Below, piece by piece: positions 50,166 through 59,704 of a DNA stretch of 64,000 bases (positions are counted from its first letter, which is position 1; the number at the start of each line of letters is the position of its first letter). The stretch spans positions 886,928,400 to 886,992,399 of the forward strand of contig NC_133658.1 in NCBI RefSeq assembly GCF_037893015.1, read 5' to 3'. This stretch comes from Macrotis lagotis. Taxonomy: Eukaryota > Chordata > Mammalia > Peramelemorphia > Peramelidae. The translations under genes were made by a program, and so were the position numbers. The notes beneath the pieces are model-generated. The model searched no databases. It saw only the letters and a list, made by a program, of their open reading frames with translations, and was not told where the DNA came from.

Positions 50166-50665
50166 GACTGGAGACTTGAAATGAAGTTAGGTGTTTCTAG
50201 AAATGTCCTGACCATTTCTTCCCTCCATGGGGAAGGGGGGTGGGGGTTGGCTTGCTCAAATGGACTGGAGCCACCTATGACTGAACCATCGATCTAAGAC
50301 CAATCTCCGATCTGTGCCTGGGCTTTGTGGATGCTCAGCAAGTTTTCTTGGGGCTTCTGGGGGCAGTATTTCCTTAAGTGACTCATTTGTAAACTCTCTG
50401 TTAGGTTAGGGGCAGGCCTGGAAATGACAAGATACAGAAGGAGAGAAATGGAAAGGAGGCGAAATTCCTGAGCCACAGTCCCCAAGTCCCAGAGTACTCT
50501 GTCACAAATAGCCTTCCTGGGCAACCCAACGGAACAATGCAATTTGAGTTCTCTCCCCTGTTCCCCTTCTTCTCCATGACCCCTGGCCCCTTCAGTTCAG
50601 CATTCTGTGGGAAGAGCCACCTGTTCCCTTCAATTTACCAGCCAGGAATTATTCTGATCACTAAT
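50166..50665. other. Non-coding stretch, nothing recognised
   Basis: Moderately GC-rich; a GGGGAAGGGGGGTGGGGG word is at about 50230. No gene. Confidence 0.4.
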
Positions 50666-50667
50666 AC

Positions 50668-50780
50668 TAATGGGGTTACAGGATTTCAAACTGAAGAGAC
50701 CCCAGAAAGCCATGGAGAACAATTCCTTCACTTCACATTTGGGGAAATTAAGTCCCAGAGAGGTTAACTTGCTTGAGTGA
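50668..50780 (-). repeat. Family D SINE fragment, minus strand
   Basis: GGATTTCAAACTGAAGAGAC, GGGGAAATTAAGTCCCAGAG AGGTTAAC. Confidence 0.7.
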
Positions 50781-50949
50781 TCCCCTATGTATGGCAGTTT
50801 CTTAAAAGTCTTAATACTTTCTATAAATGTCAATAATTTTTATTCTTCAAAGAAAAGTTACAATCTGAGAATACATGAGAACAGTGTCAAATGAAGAAGT
50901 GGTAAGGGTTAGAGGAGAGGGAAGCTTATCATTGTGGTCAAGGATGATC

Positions 50950-51250
50950 TTAGTAATAATAGCTAACATTTATATAGCTCCTAATGTATACCAAATGCCA
51001 TAATAATAACTAATTTTTATGTGGTGACTGCATTGTTGCTAAACAAATTACAATTATTATTTCATTTGATCCTCTCAACAACCCTGGGAGGTAGATGCTA
51101 ATATTTTCACCATTTTACAGGTAAGGAAATTGAGGCAAAAGGGGTTAAGTGACTTGGCCGGGGTCACATGGATAGTAAGTGTCTGAGGCTGGATTTGAAC
51201 TAAGGTCTCCTGACTCCAGACCCAGCTCTCTAAGCCACATGCTGCTTCGC
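50950..51250 (-). repeat. Family D SINE, minus strand, near full length
   Basis: AATAGCTAACATTTATATAG, ACAACCCTGGGAGGTAG, GTAAGGAAATTGAGGC, GACTTGGCCGGGGTCACATG, TTTGAACTAAGGTCTCC. The tail side seems extended by an extra 60 bases. Confidence 0.88.
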
Positions 51251-51377
51251 ACTCCACCTTCTTTCATTCAAGGAAACCCTTTCTCTCTACTCCCAGATCA
51301 AGTGAAATGTTACAGAAAAAAGAGCTTTTCAAACTTTAAAGGGCTATATAAATGTTGCCTATTATTTACTTTTATTA

Positions 51378-51662
51378 TTATAACCAGTGGAACATGATAT
51401 AGTGGATAGGGTACTGGTCCTAGAGTCAGAAAGATTTGAGTTCAAATTCAGTCTTAGACTTATTATCTGTATGACCCTGGGCAAGTCATTTACTAGCTGT
51501 GTGACCTTGGGTAAATCACTTAACCTTTATTTGCCTTAATCCATTGGAGAAAGAAATGACAAACTACTCTTTGCCAAAAAAATTCCGAGGACAGCATTGG
51601 CATAACTCTATGGTTCATGGGGTCAGGAAGAGTCAAACATGACTGAATATCAGTAACAACAG
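51378..51662 (+). repeat. Family C SINE, plus strand, with internal duplication
   Basis: AGTGGATAGGGTACTGG, TTTGAGTTCAAATTCAGTC, then two near copies of the segment CCCTGGGCAAGTCATTTAC and CCTTGGGTAAATCACTTAAC. The RTE-like end has AAGAGTCAAACATGACTG. Confidence 0.88.
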
Positions 51663-52105
51663 TTATATAATCTGGGACCTTGAAGGACAATCACAAATTC
51701 TTTTTTTTTTTTTTTTGGAAAGGCATTCTGAGCTTGGTAATATTATGGCCCAGGTGTTTTTCTGGCAACAAAAAATAGATCAGCCAGGTTGGAGCTAAAA
51801 AGTAAAAAAAGCTAAAGGTTCAGTGTCTGAGGCTAAGGGGGAGGCAGTCCTGCCCTCCTCTGCCCTAGGCAGATCATGTTGGAAGGTCATTGAGGAGGTA
51901 GAGAATGTTCAGAGGAAATGACCAGTTTGATGGAGGCCTGGTTGAAGGAACTGGGGAGAAGGGTGGGGATGACTGCTGACTTCAAGTGTTGGAAAGGCTG
52001 TGTTGGAAGGGAACATAGGTTTAGGCGACTTGACCTCAGAGAGCAAAACTAGCAGCAAGGAGTCCAAGTAGCAAAGTACCAAATCTAGGCAAGATTTCAG
52101 GAAAT
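51663..52105. other. Non-coding stretch, mostly unassigned
   Basis: A T run lies at 51702-51717. The part 51880-52000 (GAACTGGGGAGAAGGGTGG, GTGTTGGAAAGGCTGTG) resembles antisense L3 or L2 but was not resolved. Confidence 0.35.
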
Positions 52106-52205
52106 TTCAGTTCATTACTCATTTATTAAATACCTATATGTGGGGGGAGACAACTCCTCCTTTCTTTCAAGGAACCCATAGACTAATGAGGCAGCCAATA
52201 TGTGT
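52106..52205 (-). repeat. LINE-2 3' end, minus strand
   Basis: TTATTAAATACCTATATGTG, CAAGGAACCCATAGACTAAT. Confidence 0.6.
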
Positions 52206-52210
52206 AAACA

Positions 52211-52211
<1 letters not shown>

Positions 52212-52248
<37 letters not shown>

Positions 52249-52312
52249 TGTGTGTGTGTATATATATATATATATATTATATATATATATATATATATAC
52301 ACACACAAGATA
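52212..52312. repeat. (TA)n/(TG)n tract forming a large imperfect palindrome
   Basis: A TA run, then CTTGTGTGTGTGTATATAT, a TA run with one TATTATA break, then ATATATATACACACACAAG. Arms at about 52246-52278 and 52280-52310 are complementary apart from one extra TG unit in the left arm. Confidence 0.9.
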
Positions 52313-52374
52313 AAGGGTCTGGAAAGACAGAAACACATGGGCTGCCTGCAATGGTAGCCCGCTGCCACTCACAT

Positions 52375-52470
52375 GGGTCTTCAAGCAAAGATTGGCCCAG
52401 AGTAGATACTCCATAAATGTCTGCTGCCAGATCGTTATGATGTAGAGGGGATTTGTATTCAAGTTGGACT
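52375..52470 (+). repeat. Weak L2-like or SINE-like trace
   Basis: GCCCAGAGTAGATACTCCAT followed by AAATGTCTGCTG is like the end of an L2 tail. Confidence 0.4.
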
Positions 52471-52477
52471 AAGTTCA

Positions 52478-52625
52478 ATTCAATAAAAACAGAATTTACC
52501 AAGCTCCTGCTATGGACTAGGGTAGTGTGAGGGGGATACAAAAGACAGATATGAACCAGTTGCTGCCCTCAGCAAGCTTACACAATAGGATGGGGTTGGG
52601 GGACACATATAAATACACAAATAAT
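52478..52625 (-). repeat. LINE-2 3' end, minus strand
   Basis: TTTACCAAGCTCCTGCTATG, GGGGGATACAAAAGACAG, TTGCTGCCCTCAGCAAGCTT. Confidence 0.85.
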
Positions 52626-52910
52626 ATGTACATATTAAGATAAATAATATGTATTTATAGCATTACAAATGTATATTAGATATAACATATGACAAATATA
52701 TAACTATAATTGATCTCTATATTATAAATTATATGCCTATATCATATATATTAATATGTATTAATAAGTAAATTATAAATGATATTACTATTAATATGTG
52801 TATTGTGAATATGTCTATATTAATATGTTCATTGCAATAATAAACCTATATTAATGGGTATGTTATAAGCAATATACCTATATTAAGATAAATTTTTATA
52901 AAAGAACATA
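52626..52910. repeat. AT-rich stretch of decayed TATTAATATG-like units
   Basis: Words such as ATATTAATATGTATTAATAA, CTATTAATATGTG and TATATTAATATGTTC recur every 30-45 bases within about 250 bases, suggesting an eroded tandem array next to the L2 tail. Confidence 0.65.
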
Positions 52911-52949
52911 AATTTTGGTGGTGGTAGGAACACTAATGATAGACGGTAT

Positions 52950-53255
52950 AAGAAAGAAAGGCTCCATGTAGGAAAAATGAGTTTTTCAAGAGGTGGATAC
53001 AATGAGGAGGGTGATCATTTAGGGCATTGGAGACAGCTTGTACAAAGATATGGAGGTGGAAGATGAAACATTGGAAGTACAAGGAATAGCAAGTTAGCCA
53101 GTTTGGAAGGAATGTTGGCAATCTAAGCAGAGGGTGGGAGTGGGGGGGGGGGGAGTGGGAGGATGGGAAATGTGAAATCATCCCAGGAAGGGTATTGTTA
53201 GGGGATTTAAATGCCAGATCAAGAAGCATGGGTTTTATTTTAGAGGGAACAGGGG
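52950..53255 (-). repeat. LINE-2 internal 3' region, minus strand
   Basis: AAGGCTCCATGTAGGAAAAA, TACAAAGATATGGAGGTGG, GGAATAGCAAGTTAGCCAG, AGCATGGGTTTTATTTTAG are antisense L2. A G run of about 13 lies at 53139-53152. Confidence 0.68.
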
Positions 53256-54050
53256 CTGGTCAAACAAATGTCCCCTCAAAGGCCCCTTTCCACCTCAAGA
53301 TGCAGAGATTCTGAATGGAGATTCAACCAGGCAGAGTCAGCAACCTTCAACTTTCCAGTTAAATATATGAGGTGGTAGGAAGGTGGCATTTGTGAGGACT
53401 GGGAAGAGCTAAGTAGAAGGAATGTTACAACAAACAAGAGAGCAGTGGTCAAATATCCAAAGAATTTTGAACCCTTTTTAAAACCCATTGATTTTGGTTC
53501 TGAGTGACCCCAACTGGACTTTGGGATGTGTCTCCCCTAAAAGGCTCCAGGCTCTTTTTGAAGTGACAAAGCTCCCTGATCTCCATTTCATAATCAGTCC
53601 CAGGTTGTGCCCCTGGGATTTCATCTTCCTGAAAAAAGACTGAGTTTCCAGGGAAGAAACAAATTTGAATAAATTCAATTGGCAGAGTAACGATGACATG
53701 AGTGAAGATGGCAATAAAAATTAAATGAATTTTTAGATAAAAAGGCATAAAAATCATGTTTAAAGATATAAATAAGGAGCCCTGGAACTTGGGCTTTATT
53801 GTTTTTGGGGGTTTCCAGTGTTAATAAATTAGTGGACATAAAATGGGATAATAGCTAAAAATTGATAATAAGGTAAATTTAGATTTAGAGCAGGAGTTGA
53901 TTCAGGTCATGAATCTCAGCCCAGAAAAGGAGGAAGAAATAAAGTGAGAGAGAATGGTTTTTAACTCTTGGAGGTGAGGGATCCTTTCTCTGATATGTGT
54001 TCCCAGCCATATGTTCTAAAGATCCTAGATGTTCCTATTTAGGAGGGAAT
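53256..54050. other. Non-coding stretch, mostly unassigned
   Basis: A minus-strand SINE or L3 trace (CCCTTTCCACCTCAAGATGC) at 53270-53320; otherwise no family. Minus-strand frames of 70-102 codons (53276-53757) show no domain. Confidence 0.4.
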
Positions 54051-54054
54051 TCAA

Positions 54055-54395
54055 AGAACATTTTAACCATTACTCCCATTTCATAGGTGAAGAAACTGAG
54101 GTTGAGGAAGGGGGCATCAAGTATTTTTCATCAGTCCAGAGTCCCAAGTCTCCTCTCGCCAGATCTTCATAAATTAGAGATCCAGAGGTAGAAGAGATCT
54201 CAGAGGCTAGCTAGTCTATATGCTTCCCCCTCCCCTAGTCATTTTATAGATGAGTAAACTGAGGTCCACAGAGGTTAAGTGGCCTACCAAAGGTCACATT
54301 TGGTACTTACTACCAAATGGCAATGGCAACATTTCGATCCAAGTTCTCTGACTTTATAACCAGTGTTCTTTTCCACTACATTATGTTCCCCAATA
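54055..54395 (-). repeat. Two family D SINE remains, minus strand
   Basis: First: CATTTCATAGGTGAAGAAAC TGAGG at 54076-54105. Second: ATTAGAGATCCAGAGGTAGA, TTTTATAGATGAGTAAACTG, GTTAAGTGGCCTACCAAAGG, CATTTCGATCCAAGTTCTC at 54172-54390. Confidence 0.78.
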
Positions 54396-54750
54396 CCACA
54401 TTTTGTTGGATCTCAGAGACCAGCATTTTATTTTAATGAGGTAAAAATGAGAGTCCAGAAAGGGGAAATCACACTAGTCCATGGTAGGGATGGCATTGAG
54501 AATTCTGGGTTCCTAACTTTCACTTCAGACCTATTGCCACCATAAGAACATTACCAGTCTCAAAATATACCCATCCCCTTTTCTCAGAGAACCATTCTTT
54601 CCATTCATGGAAAGAAGCAAATTTGAGGGATGAGGAAGGGCACACTGAGAATGTGGTGGGGTTGAGCAGGAGCTCCTTCCCAGTCATTAAAAGACCACAC
54701 TCCTTAAGATTTCCCCCACCCCACCCCTTTTTTTTTCCTGACAGCAATCT
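54396..54750. other. Non-coding stretch, weak SINE trace
   Basis: GAGGTAAAAATGAGAGTCC at 54438 is a minus-strand CORE-SINE remnant. The rest is unassigned. Confidence 0.4.
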
Positions 54751-54754
54751 GAAA

Positions 54755-54950
54755 ATCAGCACTTAGAACTGGAAAGGGACCTTTGAGATAGTGAATCCAG
54801 CCTTTCTACTTTACAGATGAGTAAACCAAGGAACCAAGAGATGAAGTGAAGACCACATGGGCTTTTAATGGCCCTATTGAGATTCAAACTCAGGTTATCT
54901 ATCTCCAATTGCAATTTTCTTTGCACTGCACCACAAAGCTTCCCCAAAAG
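54755..54950 (-). repeat. Family D SINE, minus strand
   Basis: AGAACTGGAAAGGGACCTTT, TTTACAGATGAGTAAACC, GATTCAAACTCAGGTTATC, GCACTGCACCACAAAGC. Confidence 0.82.
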
Positions 54951-54967
54951 TAATTACCTGTAGAACA

Positions 54968-55847
54968 TACCTTACTCTTTCCTCCTCTCCCTTCCTATTC
55001 CTATCTCCTATCCTTCCTTCCCTCTCCTTTAGGCTTCTATTCTCCCCTTCCCTCTCCCTTCCTCTCCTCTCCTTTTCTCTTATCCTCTAATCCTTTCCCC
55101 TCTTCTCTTTTCTCCTTTCCTCTACCTTTTCCTCTCTTTCCCTTCTCTCTTTCTCTTCTCTCCCCTTCTCTTCCATCCCCTTCCCTCTTCTCTCCTCCCC
55201 GTTTTTATCTCTAGCCTCCCCTCACTCTTTTCTTCCCCTCCTTCTTTTCTCCTCTCCTTCCCTATCCTATCTCTTTTCCTTGCCTCTTCTCTTCACTGCT
55301 CCCTTCCCCCTCCCCACCCTTCCCCTTTTCTCTTCTCTCCTCTCCCTTTCCTCTCTCTCCTGTCCTCTCCTCTCTTCTCCTCCTCTACCTTCATTCCCCT
55401 CCCTTCTCTTTTCCTTTTCCTCTCTTTGTCCCTCCTGTCTTCCGGCCTCCCTTTCCCCCTCCCCTTCTTTCCTCTCCTCTCCCCTCCCCTCCTCCCTTCT
55501 TTCCTCTCCCCTCCCTTCTTTCCTCTCCCCTCCCCTCCTCCCTTCTTTCCTCTCCCCTCCCTCCTCCCCTCCCTCCTCCCTTCTTTCCTCTCCCCTCCCT
55601 CCTCCCCTCCCCTCCTCCCTTCTTTGGTCTCCCCTCCCTCCTCCCCTCCCCTCCTCCCTTCTTTCCTCTCCCCTCCCTCCCTCCTCCCCTCCCCTCCTCC
55701 CTTCTTTCCTCTCCCCTCCCCTCCTCCCTTCTTTCTCTCTCCCCTCCCTCCTCCCTTCTTTCCTCTCCCCTCCCCTCCTCCCTTCTTTCCTCTCCCCTCC
55801 CTCCTCCCCTCCCCTCCTCCCTTCTCTCTCCCCCCTCTTCTTGCTCC
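54968..55847. repeat. Large polypyrimidine tract, about 880 bp, with tandem units from 55480
   Basis: Nearly pure C/T on the plus strand. From about 55440 it becomes a repeat of units such as CCTCCCTTCTTTCCTCTCCC, about 25-45 bases long, present a dozen or more times. Overlapping frames of 175, 195 and 248 codons are Ser/Leu/Pro or Gly/Arg/Lys/Glu repeats and not genes. Confidence 0.95.
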
Positions 55848-56960
55848 CCGAAGGCTCCAGCTGCTAGCTCCTGAGCAGAGCTCCGCTCTCCCCATCGTCA
55901 GCACTGCAGTGATCACTCTGGAGCTGGGCTTTGATTTGGGGGGGGGGGAGTGAGGGCAGCAGCAGTGGGGGGGGGAGTTGACCATCTCACACTTCACATA
56001 ATGAGTAAAAGGAGGCTGGGAAATGGATCCTCTCTTCAAACCTCTGACAAGGTTTCACACATTGCTCCTTTTATTGGGGGGGGATCCCCGCCCCCCCACT
56101 GGAACCCATGTCTGTGGTTGTGTTAATGCTGAACTGGGCTCCCCGCCAGGACATTAAGTGAAATCGAATTCTTGAAACCCGCTTTAATCAGCAGATTTTT
56201 AAGGTTAGAATTACTCTCTCCTCCAGAAGCCTTGCCAAGGTTAATTTGGTCCTGAGCATGCAGAATTAATGGGCTGGACAGTGGGAAACAGCTTTCCCCC
56301 CCTCATTTTTCCCACCTCTTTCTCCAGTTTACAAAGATCTCTAAAACAGGGGGTGGTACAGCAGGGCAGAGCCCTTCTGGGAAGGAAAAGATGCCCCAGC
56401 AACCACAGATGACCCATGGGGGGGTATGGCTGACCCAGAAATGTAGATGTCTGCTCAAAGCAGCTCATCCCTCTCCTAGGAAAAGACCATGTGGAACCAT
56501 CTCTATGGTCTTTTAAGTAAAGCTACTAGATGACATCGGCTCCCCCCAACTCTTCCAAAAAGCTTAACATCTTGAAGGAGGTCAGACAGACCCAAGCAAG
56601 TGTCTCTGCCTAGGATGAGACCCCTGCCATTTACCTCCTGACAGAGTTGCAACTAGGGTGGGGCAATATGTGTGTTCTCTCGAGTCACTAAATTTAGACG
56701 GCATCTATTATCTTTCATTAAAGTAGAAACAACGGAATTTAGAACAGATTTAGCAAAAATAATTAGTCAAAACATGGAAGTTATCAAATAGTGGGCCTGG
56801 ACCAGAGACCTATTGCTGAACTGGATTGATATGAATAGAATTAGAATTCCTAGCTTCTTTTATGGCTTAACCTTCTTTCCAGGTAAATTCCTCCCCCTGT
56901 CATGTTAAGTACAAGCTTAATCAATTAAAGATTGATGTGTATCTTTTGTCACAGTTCAAA
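55848..56960. other. SINE-free, GC-richer block with G runs; candidate regulatory region
   Basis: Directly follows the polypyrimidine tract. G runs at 55938-55948 and 55967-55975, and GGGGGGGGATCCCCGCCCCC at about 56076-56096. Downstream, CATTAAGTGAAATCGAATTC, CCGCTTTAATCAGCAG, GGTTAATTTGGTCC, and near 56690 TTTAGACGGCATC look like unique, possibly conserved sequence. No coding frame is convincing. Confidence 0.45.
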
Positions 56961-57000
56961 TGTGTGATTCTTGTCCTGAGGATACAATCCCTAGTCTTGG

Positions 57001-57021
57001 GTCCCCCCCCCCCGCCCCCAG
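57001..57021. repeat. C-rich homopolymer run
   Basis: About 14 C residues (with one G) after GGGT, then CAGGCTGGGTC. Confidence 0.95.
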
Positions 57022-57149
57022 GCTGGGTCACAGATGGTCCAGGACCTTGGTATTGAGTGAATTTTCTCCATGGATCAATTATAGTACATAAACCAGATTT
57101 TATCAGGGATGACCAGGAAATTATTCTCTACATCAAAATTTCTGTTGGT

Positions 57150-57660
57150 CCATTCATTCAGTTCCACAAACATTATTAACTAAATAGTTGCTATGTGCAA
57201 GGAACTACGGTAAGTGCTTGCGGTTTGTTCATTTGTTTCTATGGCTCCTGTGATTTCACTGCTCTAGAGAATATTCAGTGAAGAAATTACCTCCATCAAT
57301 GTGGGTGGGCAACTTTCCCACAATTCCTAGTCTTAGAGATTGCCTAAGGGTACTGGGAGGTTAAATGACTCTGCCAGGATCACACAATTGGCATATGTCA
57401 AAGACAAGACTTGAACCCAAGTCTTTCAATTTCTATCCACTCCATGCCTCTCAGAAAACAAAACTCTTTACTCACAGGGAGCTTACATTCTTCTGGGGGT
57501 GATGACAGTGGTAGAATTAACATGTATGCAGTTAATTAAATGCAAAAGAATTTCAGTACAAAGAAGACTAATAATGGAGAGGGGGCATCAGAAAAATCCT
57601 CTCTGGGGGGAAAAGGGATGGCATCTAGGCTGGATTTAAAAGAAGCAAGGGATTCTAAGT
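57150..57660 (-). repeat. LINE-2 3' end, minus strand, split by a family E SINE
   Basis: TTGCTATGTGCAAGGAACTA and GGTAAGTGCTTGCGG (57185-57225) continue after the SINE as CTCACAGGGAGCTTACATTC (57473 on), ACAAAGAAGACTAATAATGG and CATCTAGGCTGGATTTAAAA. Confidence 0.8.
57235..57456 (-). repeat. Family E SINE, minus strand, nested in L2
   Basis: GGCTCCTGTGATTTCACTGC, TCTAGAGAATATTCAGTG, TACCTCCATCAATGTGGG, TAGTCTTAGAGATTGCC, GATCACACAATTGGC, GACTTGAACCCAAGTC and CTATCCACTCCATGCC. Confidence 0.82.
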
Positions 57661-57664
57661 CAGT

Positions 57665-57800
57665 TTAAAATTAATAATTTGTATTCGTAAGGTCCCCATG
57701 TCATACCAGGATGTGTGGTAGGCATTGGGTTTACTGAAGCAAAAAACAAAATAAGAATTCCCCTTGAGGGGCTTACATTTGAATGGGGGAAATAATATAT
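57665..57800 (-). repeat. LINE-2 3' end, minus strand
   Basis: AGGATGTGTGGTAGGCATTG, TTCCCCTTGAGGGGCTTACA, TTTGAATGGGGG. Confidence 0.78.
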
Positions 57801-57837
57801 ATTCAAATCAAGTCAAAGCAAATCAAATCAGTATCTT

Positions 57838-58005
57838 ATTTTTTTATTTTATTTTTATTTACTTTTGATTTTTGCAAGGCAATGGGGTTAAGTGACTTGC
57901 CCAAGGTAACACAGCTAGGTAATTATTAAGTGTCTGAGGCTGAATTTGAACTCAGATCTTCCTGGCTCCAGGGCCAGTGCTCTATCCACTGAGCAACCTA
58001 GCTGT
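57838..58005 (-). mobile_element. Family A-type SINE, minus strand
   Basis: A T-rich start, GATTTTTGCAAGGCAATGGG, GTTAAGTGACTTGCCC, CAGCTAGGTAATTATTAAG, TGCTCTATCCACTGAGC. Its T run is broken by A residues. No target duplication was certain. Confidence 0.88.
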
Positions 58006-58009
58006 ATCT

Positions 58010-58150
58010 GCAAATAGGTATTTTATTAAATATCTACTATGTGAACTAGGGATACAAGGAGAGGTTAAAGGCAGTGCCAGCCCTCAAGGAGCTTACAGTC
58101 TAATGGGAGAGACAACAAGCAACTGTACAAATAAGATACATGCATACACA
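58010..58150 (-). repeat. LINE-2 3' end, minus strand
   Basis: TTAAATATCTACTATGTGAA, GTGCCAGCCCTCAAGGAGC, TTACAGTCTAATGGGAGAG; well preserved. Confidence 0.88.
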
Positions 58151-58151
58151 T

Positions 58152-58380
58152 ACGGATAAGTCCACTAGGGGTGTCCTGGAGTCAGGGAGACTCATCTTCC
58201 TGCGTTCAAATCCAGTCTCAGACACCTACTAGCTATGTGACCCTGGGTAAGTCACTAAACTTGTTTGCCTTAATCCACTGGAGAAGGAAATGGCAAACAA
58301 TGCCAGAATTTGTGTCAAGAAAATTGTTATGTCCATGGGGTCAAAAAGATCAGACACAGCTGAACAAATAAACAAGAAGA
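58152..58380 (+). repeat. Family C SINE, plus strand, nested in L2
   Basis: GCGTTCAAATCCAGTCTCAG, CTAGCTATGTGACCCTGGG, CACTGGAGAAGGAAATGG, CAAACAATGCCAG, ATGTCCATGGGGTC and GATCAGACACAGCTGAAC. L2-like text resumes near 58385. Confidence 0.9.
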
Positions 58381-58384
58381 CATA

Positions 58385-58560
58385 AAATATGCACATGGTT
58401 TAAAAAAAAATTACAGGATGGGTAGAATGCTAACAACTGGGAGAACTAGAAAAAATCTCTTGTAAGAGATAGCATTTGAATCTGACTTTTTATTATAAAT
58501 TATTATAAATTATAAATAAATAATATTTAAATATTATTGATATCTTTTATATTGGATTAT
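58385..58560 (-). repeat. L2 continuation and AT-rich stretch
   Basis: GTAGAATGCTAACAACTGGG and GTAAGAGATAGCATTTGAAT fit antisense L2. From 58493 the sequence is TTATAAATTATTATAAATTA, strongly AT-rich. Confidence 0.6.
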
Positions 58561-58599
58561 TTTGCCAAATTTTTTTATTTTTATAGGGTATGTTTGGCA

Positions 58600-58980
58600 A
58601 AAAGGAATAAAAGAACAAAAGTAAAATTGAAAAAAAAATTAGCAACTGAATCTGGGCAAGAGCAAGGGATTGCTAGAAGCCAAGATGAGATTCCTCAATG
58701 GGGAACCAGAGTGCAAAGGTATATGGAGATGGTGTGTCCAGTTCAGGCAACAATTTAGCTGTTGAATTTAGCTGAAATGTCAGGAGAATAAAGAGGAGTA
58801 ATAAATAGTGAGTCTTGTCAAATAGGTGGGAGCCAGGCTGTAGAATGCATTCCACACCAAATTGAAGAGAATGGATTTTATCCATTTGTCCGGAAAAAAA
58901 AAGATGATGAGGGCATTGGGCATGTGAGTAGAGAGGAGAAGAAGAATAGGAAGGGTGATGTGAAGGAAGACCCAAGATTG
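58600..58980 (-). repeat. L2 internal 3' region in part; remainder unassigned
   Basis: GTCTTGTCAAATAGGTGGG, GCCAGGCTGTAGAATGC and GAATGGATTTTATCC at 58810-58885 resemble antisense L2. A minus-strand 149-codon frame (58673-59122) is in my view not a gene, since it crosses this repeat. Confidence 0.5.
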
Positions 58981-59134
58981 GACAAATTATTGGATATGCG
59001 GGAAGGAGGAAAAAGTGAAGCATCCAAAATTGCTCTAGCTTTGGACTTAAGATATGGGAAGGAGAAGATGGTTCACATTCAAGTACCAGTTGAACTAGAA
59101 AACTTGAGGGGACATTTCTCATTCTGAAATTCTG

Positions 59135-59290
59135 TCATTCTAGAGTTCAAATCCTGCCTGTGCTATTTGCTAACTATTCAGCCAAGGGCAGGTCACTAAA
59201 CCTGTCCAGAGCTCAGGAATGTCTATAAAATAAGGAGCTTGGGCCACCTGGCTTTGGTCCTTTCTACCTCTGAAGCTATGATCATGCCAA
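59135..59290 (+). repeat. Family D SINE, plus strand, shortened
   Basis: AGAGTTCAAATCCTGCCTG, GCAGGTCACTAAACCTGTCC, TTGGTCCTTTCTACCTCTGA. Confidence 0.72.
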
Positions 59291-59329
59291 CTTGTCTGTG
59301 TAGTATGGGAAAAGTCTGAGGTCAGCAAT

Positions 59330-59545
59330 CAGAATTACAAAGGATCAATTGATACCATACAATGATCACCCAAAAGGACTGGGTATGTTCAGCTTCAAGA
59401 AAAGACAACATCAGGCCAGAGGTGTGATAGCTGCATATTCTAAGATCTTGACCTCTGTTATTATACTGCCCACTTATTATACCACCAGAGGCAATATGAA
59501 GCTTTTTCGCAGCTCAGAATAACTCATCCTCAAATAAGCTGTGTC
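59330..59545 (+). repeat. CR1/L3 LINE 3' region, plus strand
   Basis: AAAGGACTGGGTATGTTCAG, CTTCAAGAAAAGACAAC, GTGTGATAGCTGCATATTC. Confidence 0.65.
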
Positions 59546-59704
59546 ATCTAGTCTCTTCCCCCAACCTCTCTTCTCCTGCCAAATCTCAAATTCCACGCTG
59601 TATTTCTCATTTTGTCCTTGGAAGGCATTGGGTTCTTGACAAAGGATAAGACCACCACACAGCCAAATCCTGCTAGATCTAGGACTGCTCCCTTGGGAGT
59701 TGGG

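Noticed and set aside
55280..56039. Long open frames of 175, 195 and 248 codons on both strands
   Set aside because: They translate polypyrimidine/polypurine tandem DNA into Ser-Leu-Pro or Gly-Arg-Lys-Glu repeats. All frames stay open because the tract has few possible stop codons.
58673..59122. 149-codon minus-strand frame
   Set aside because: Overlaps antisense L2-derived DNA; the other strand is also partly open and no domain is visible.
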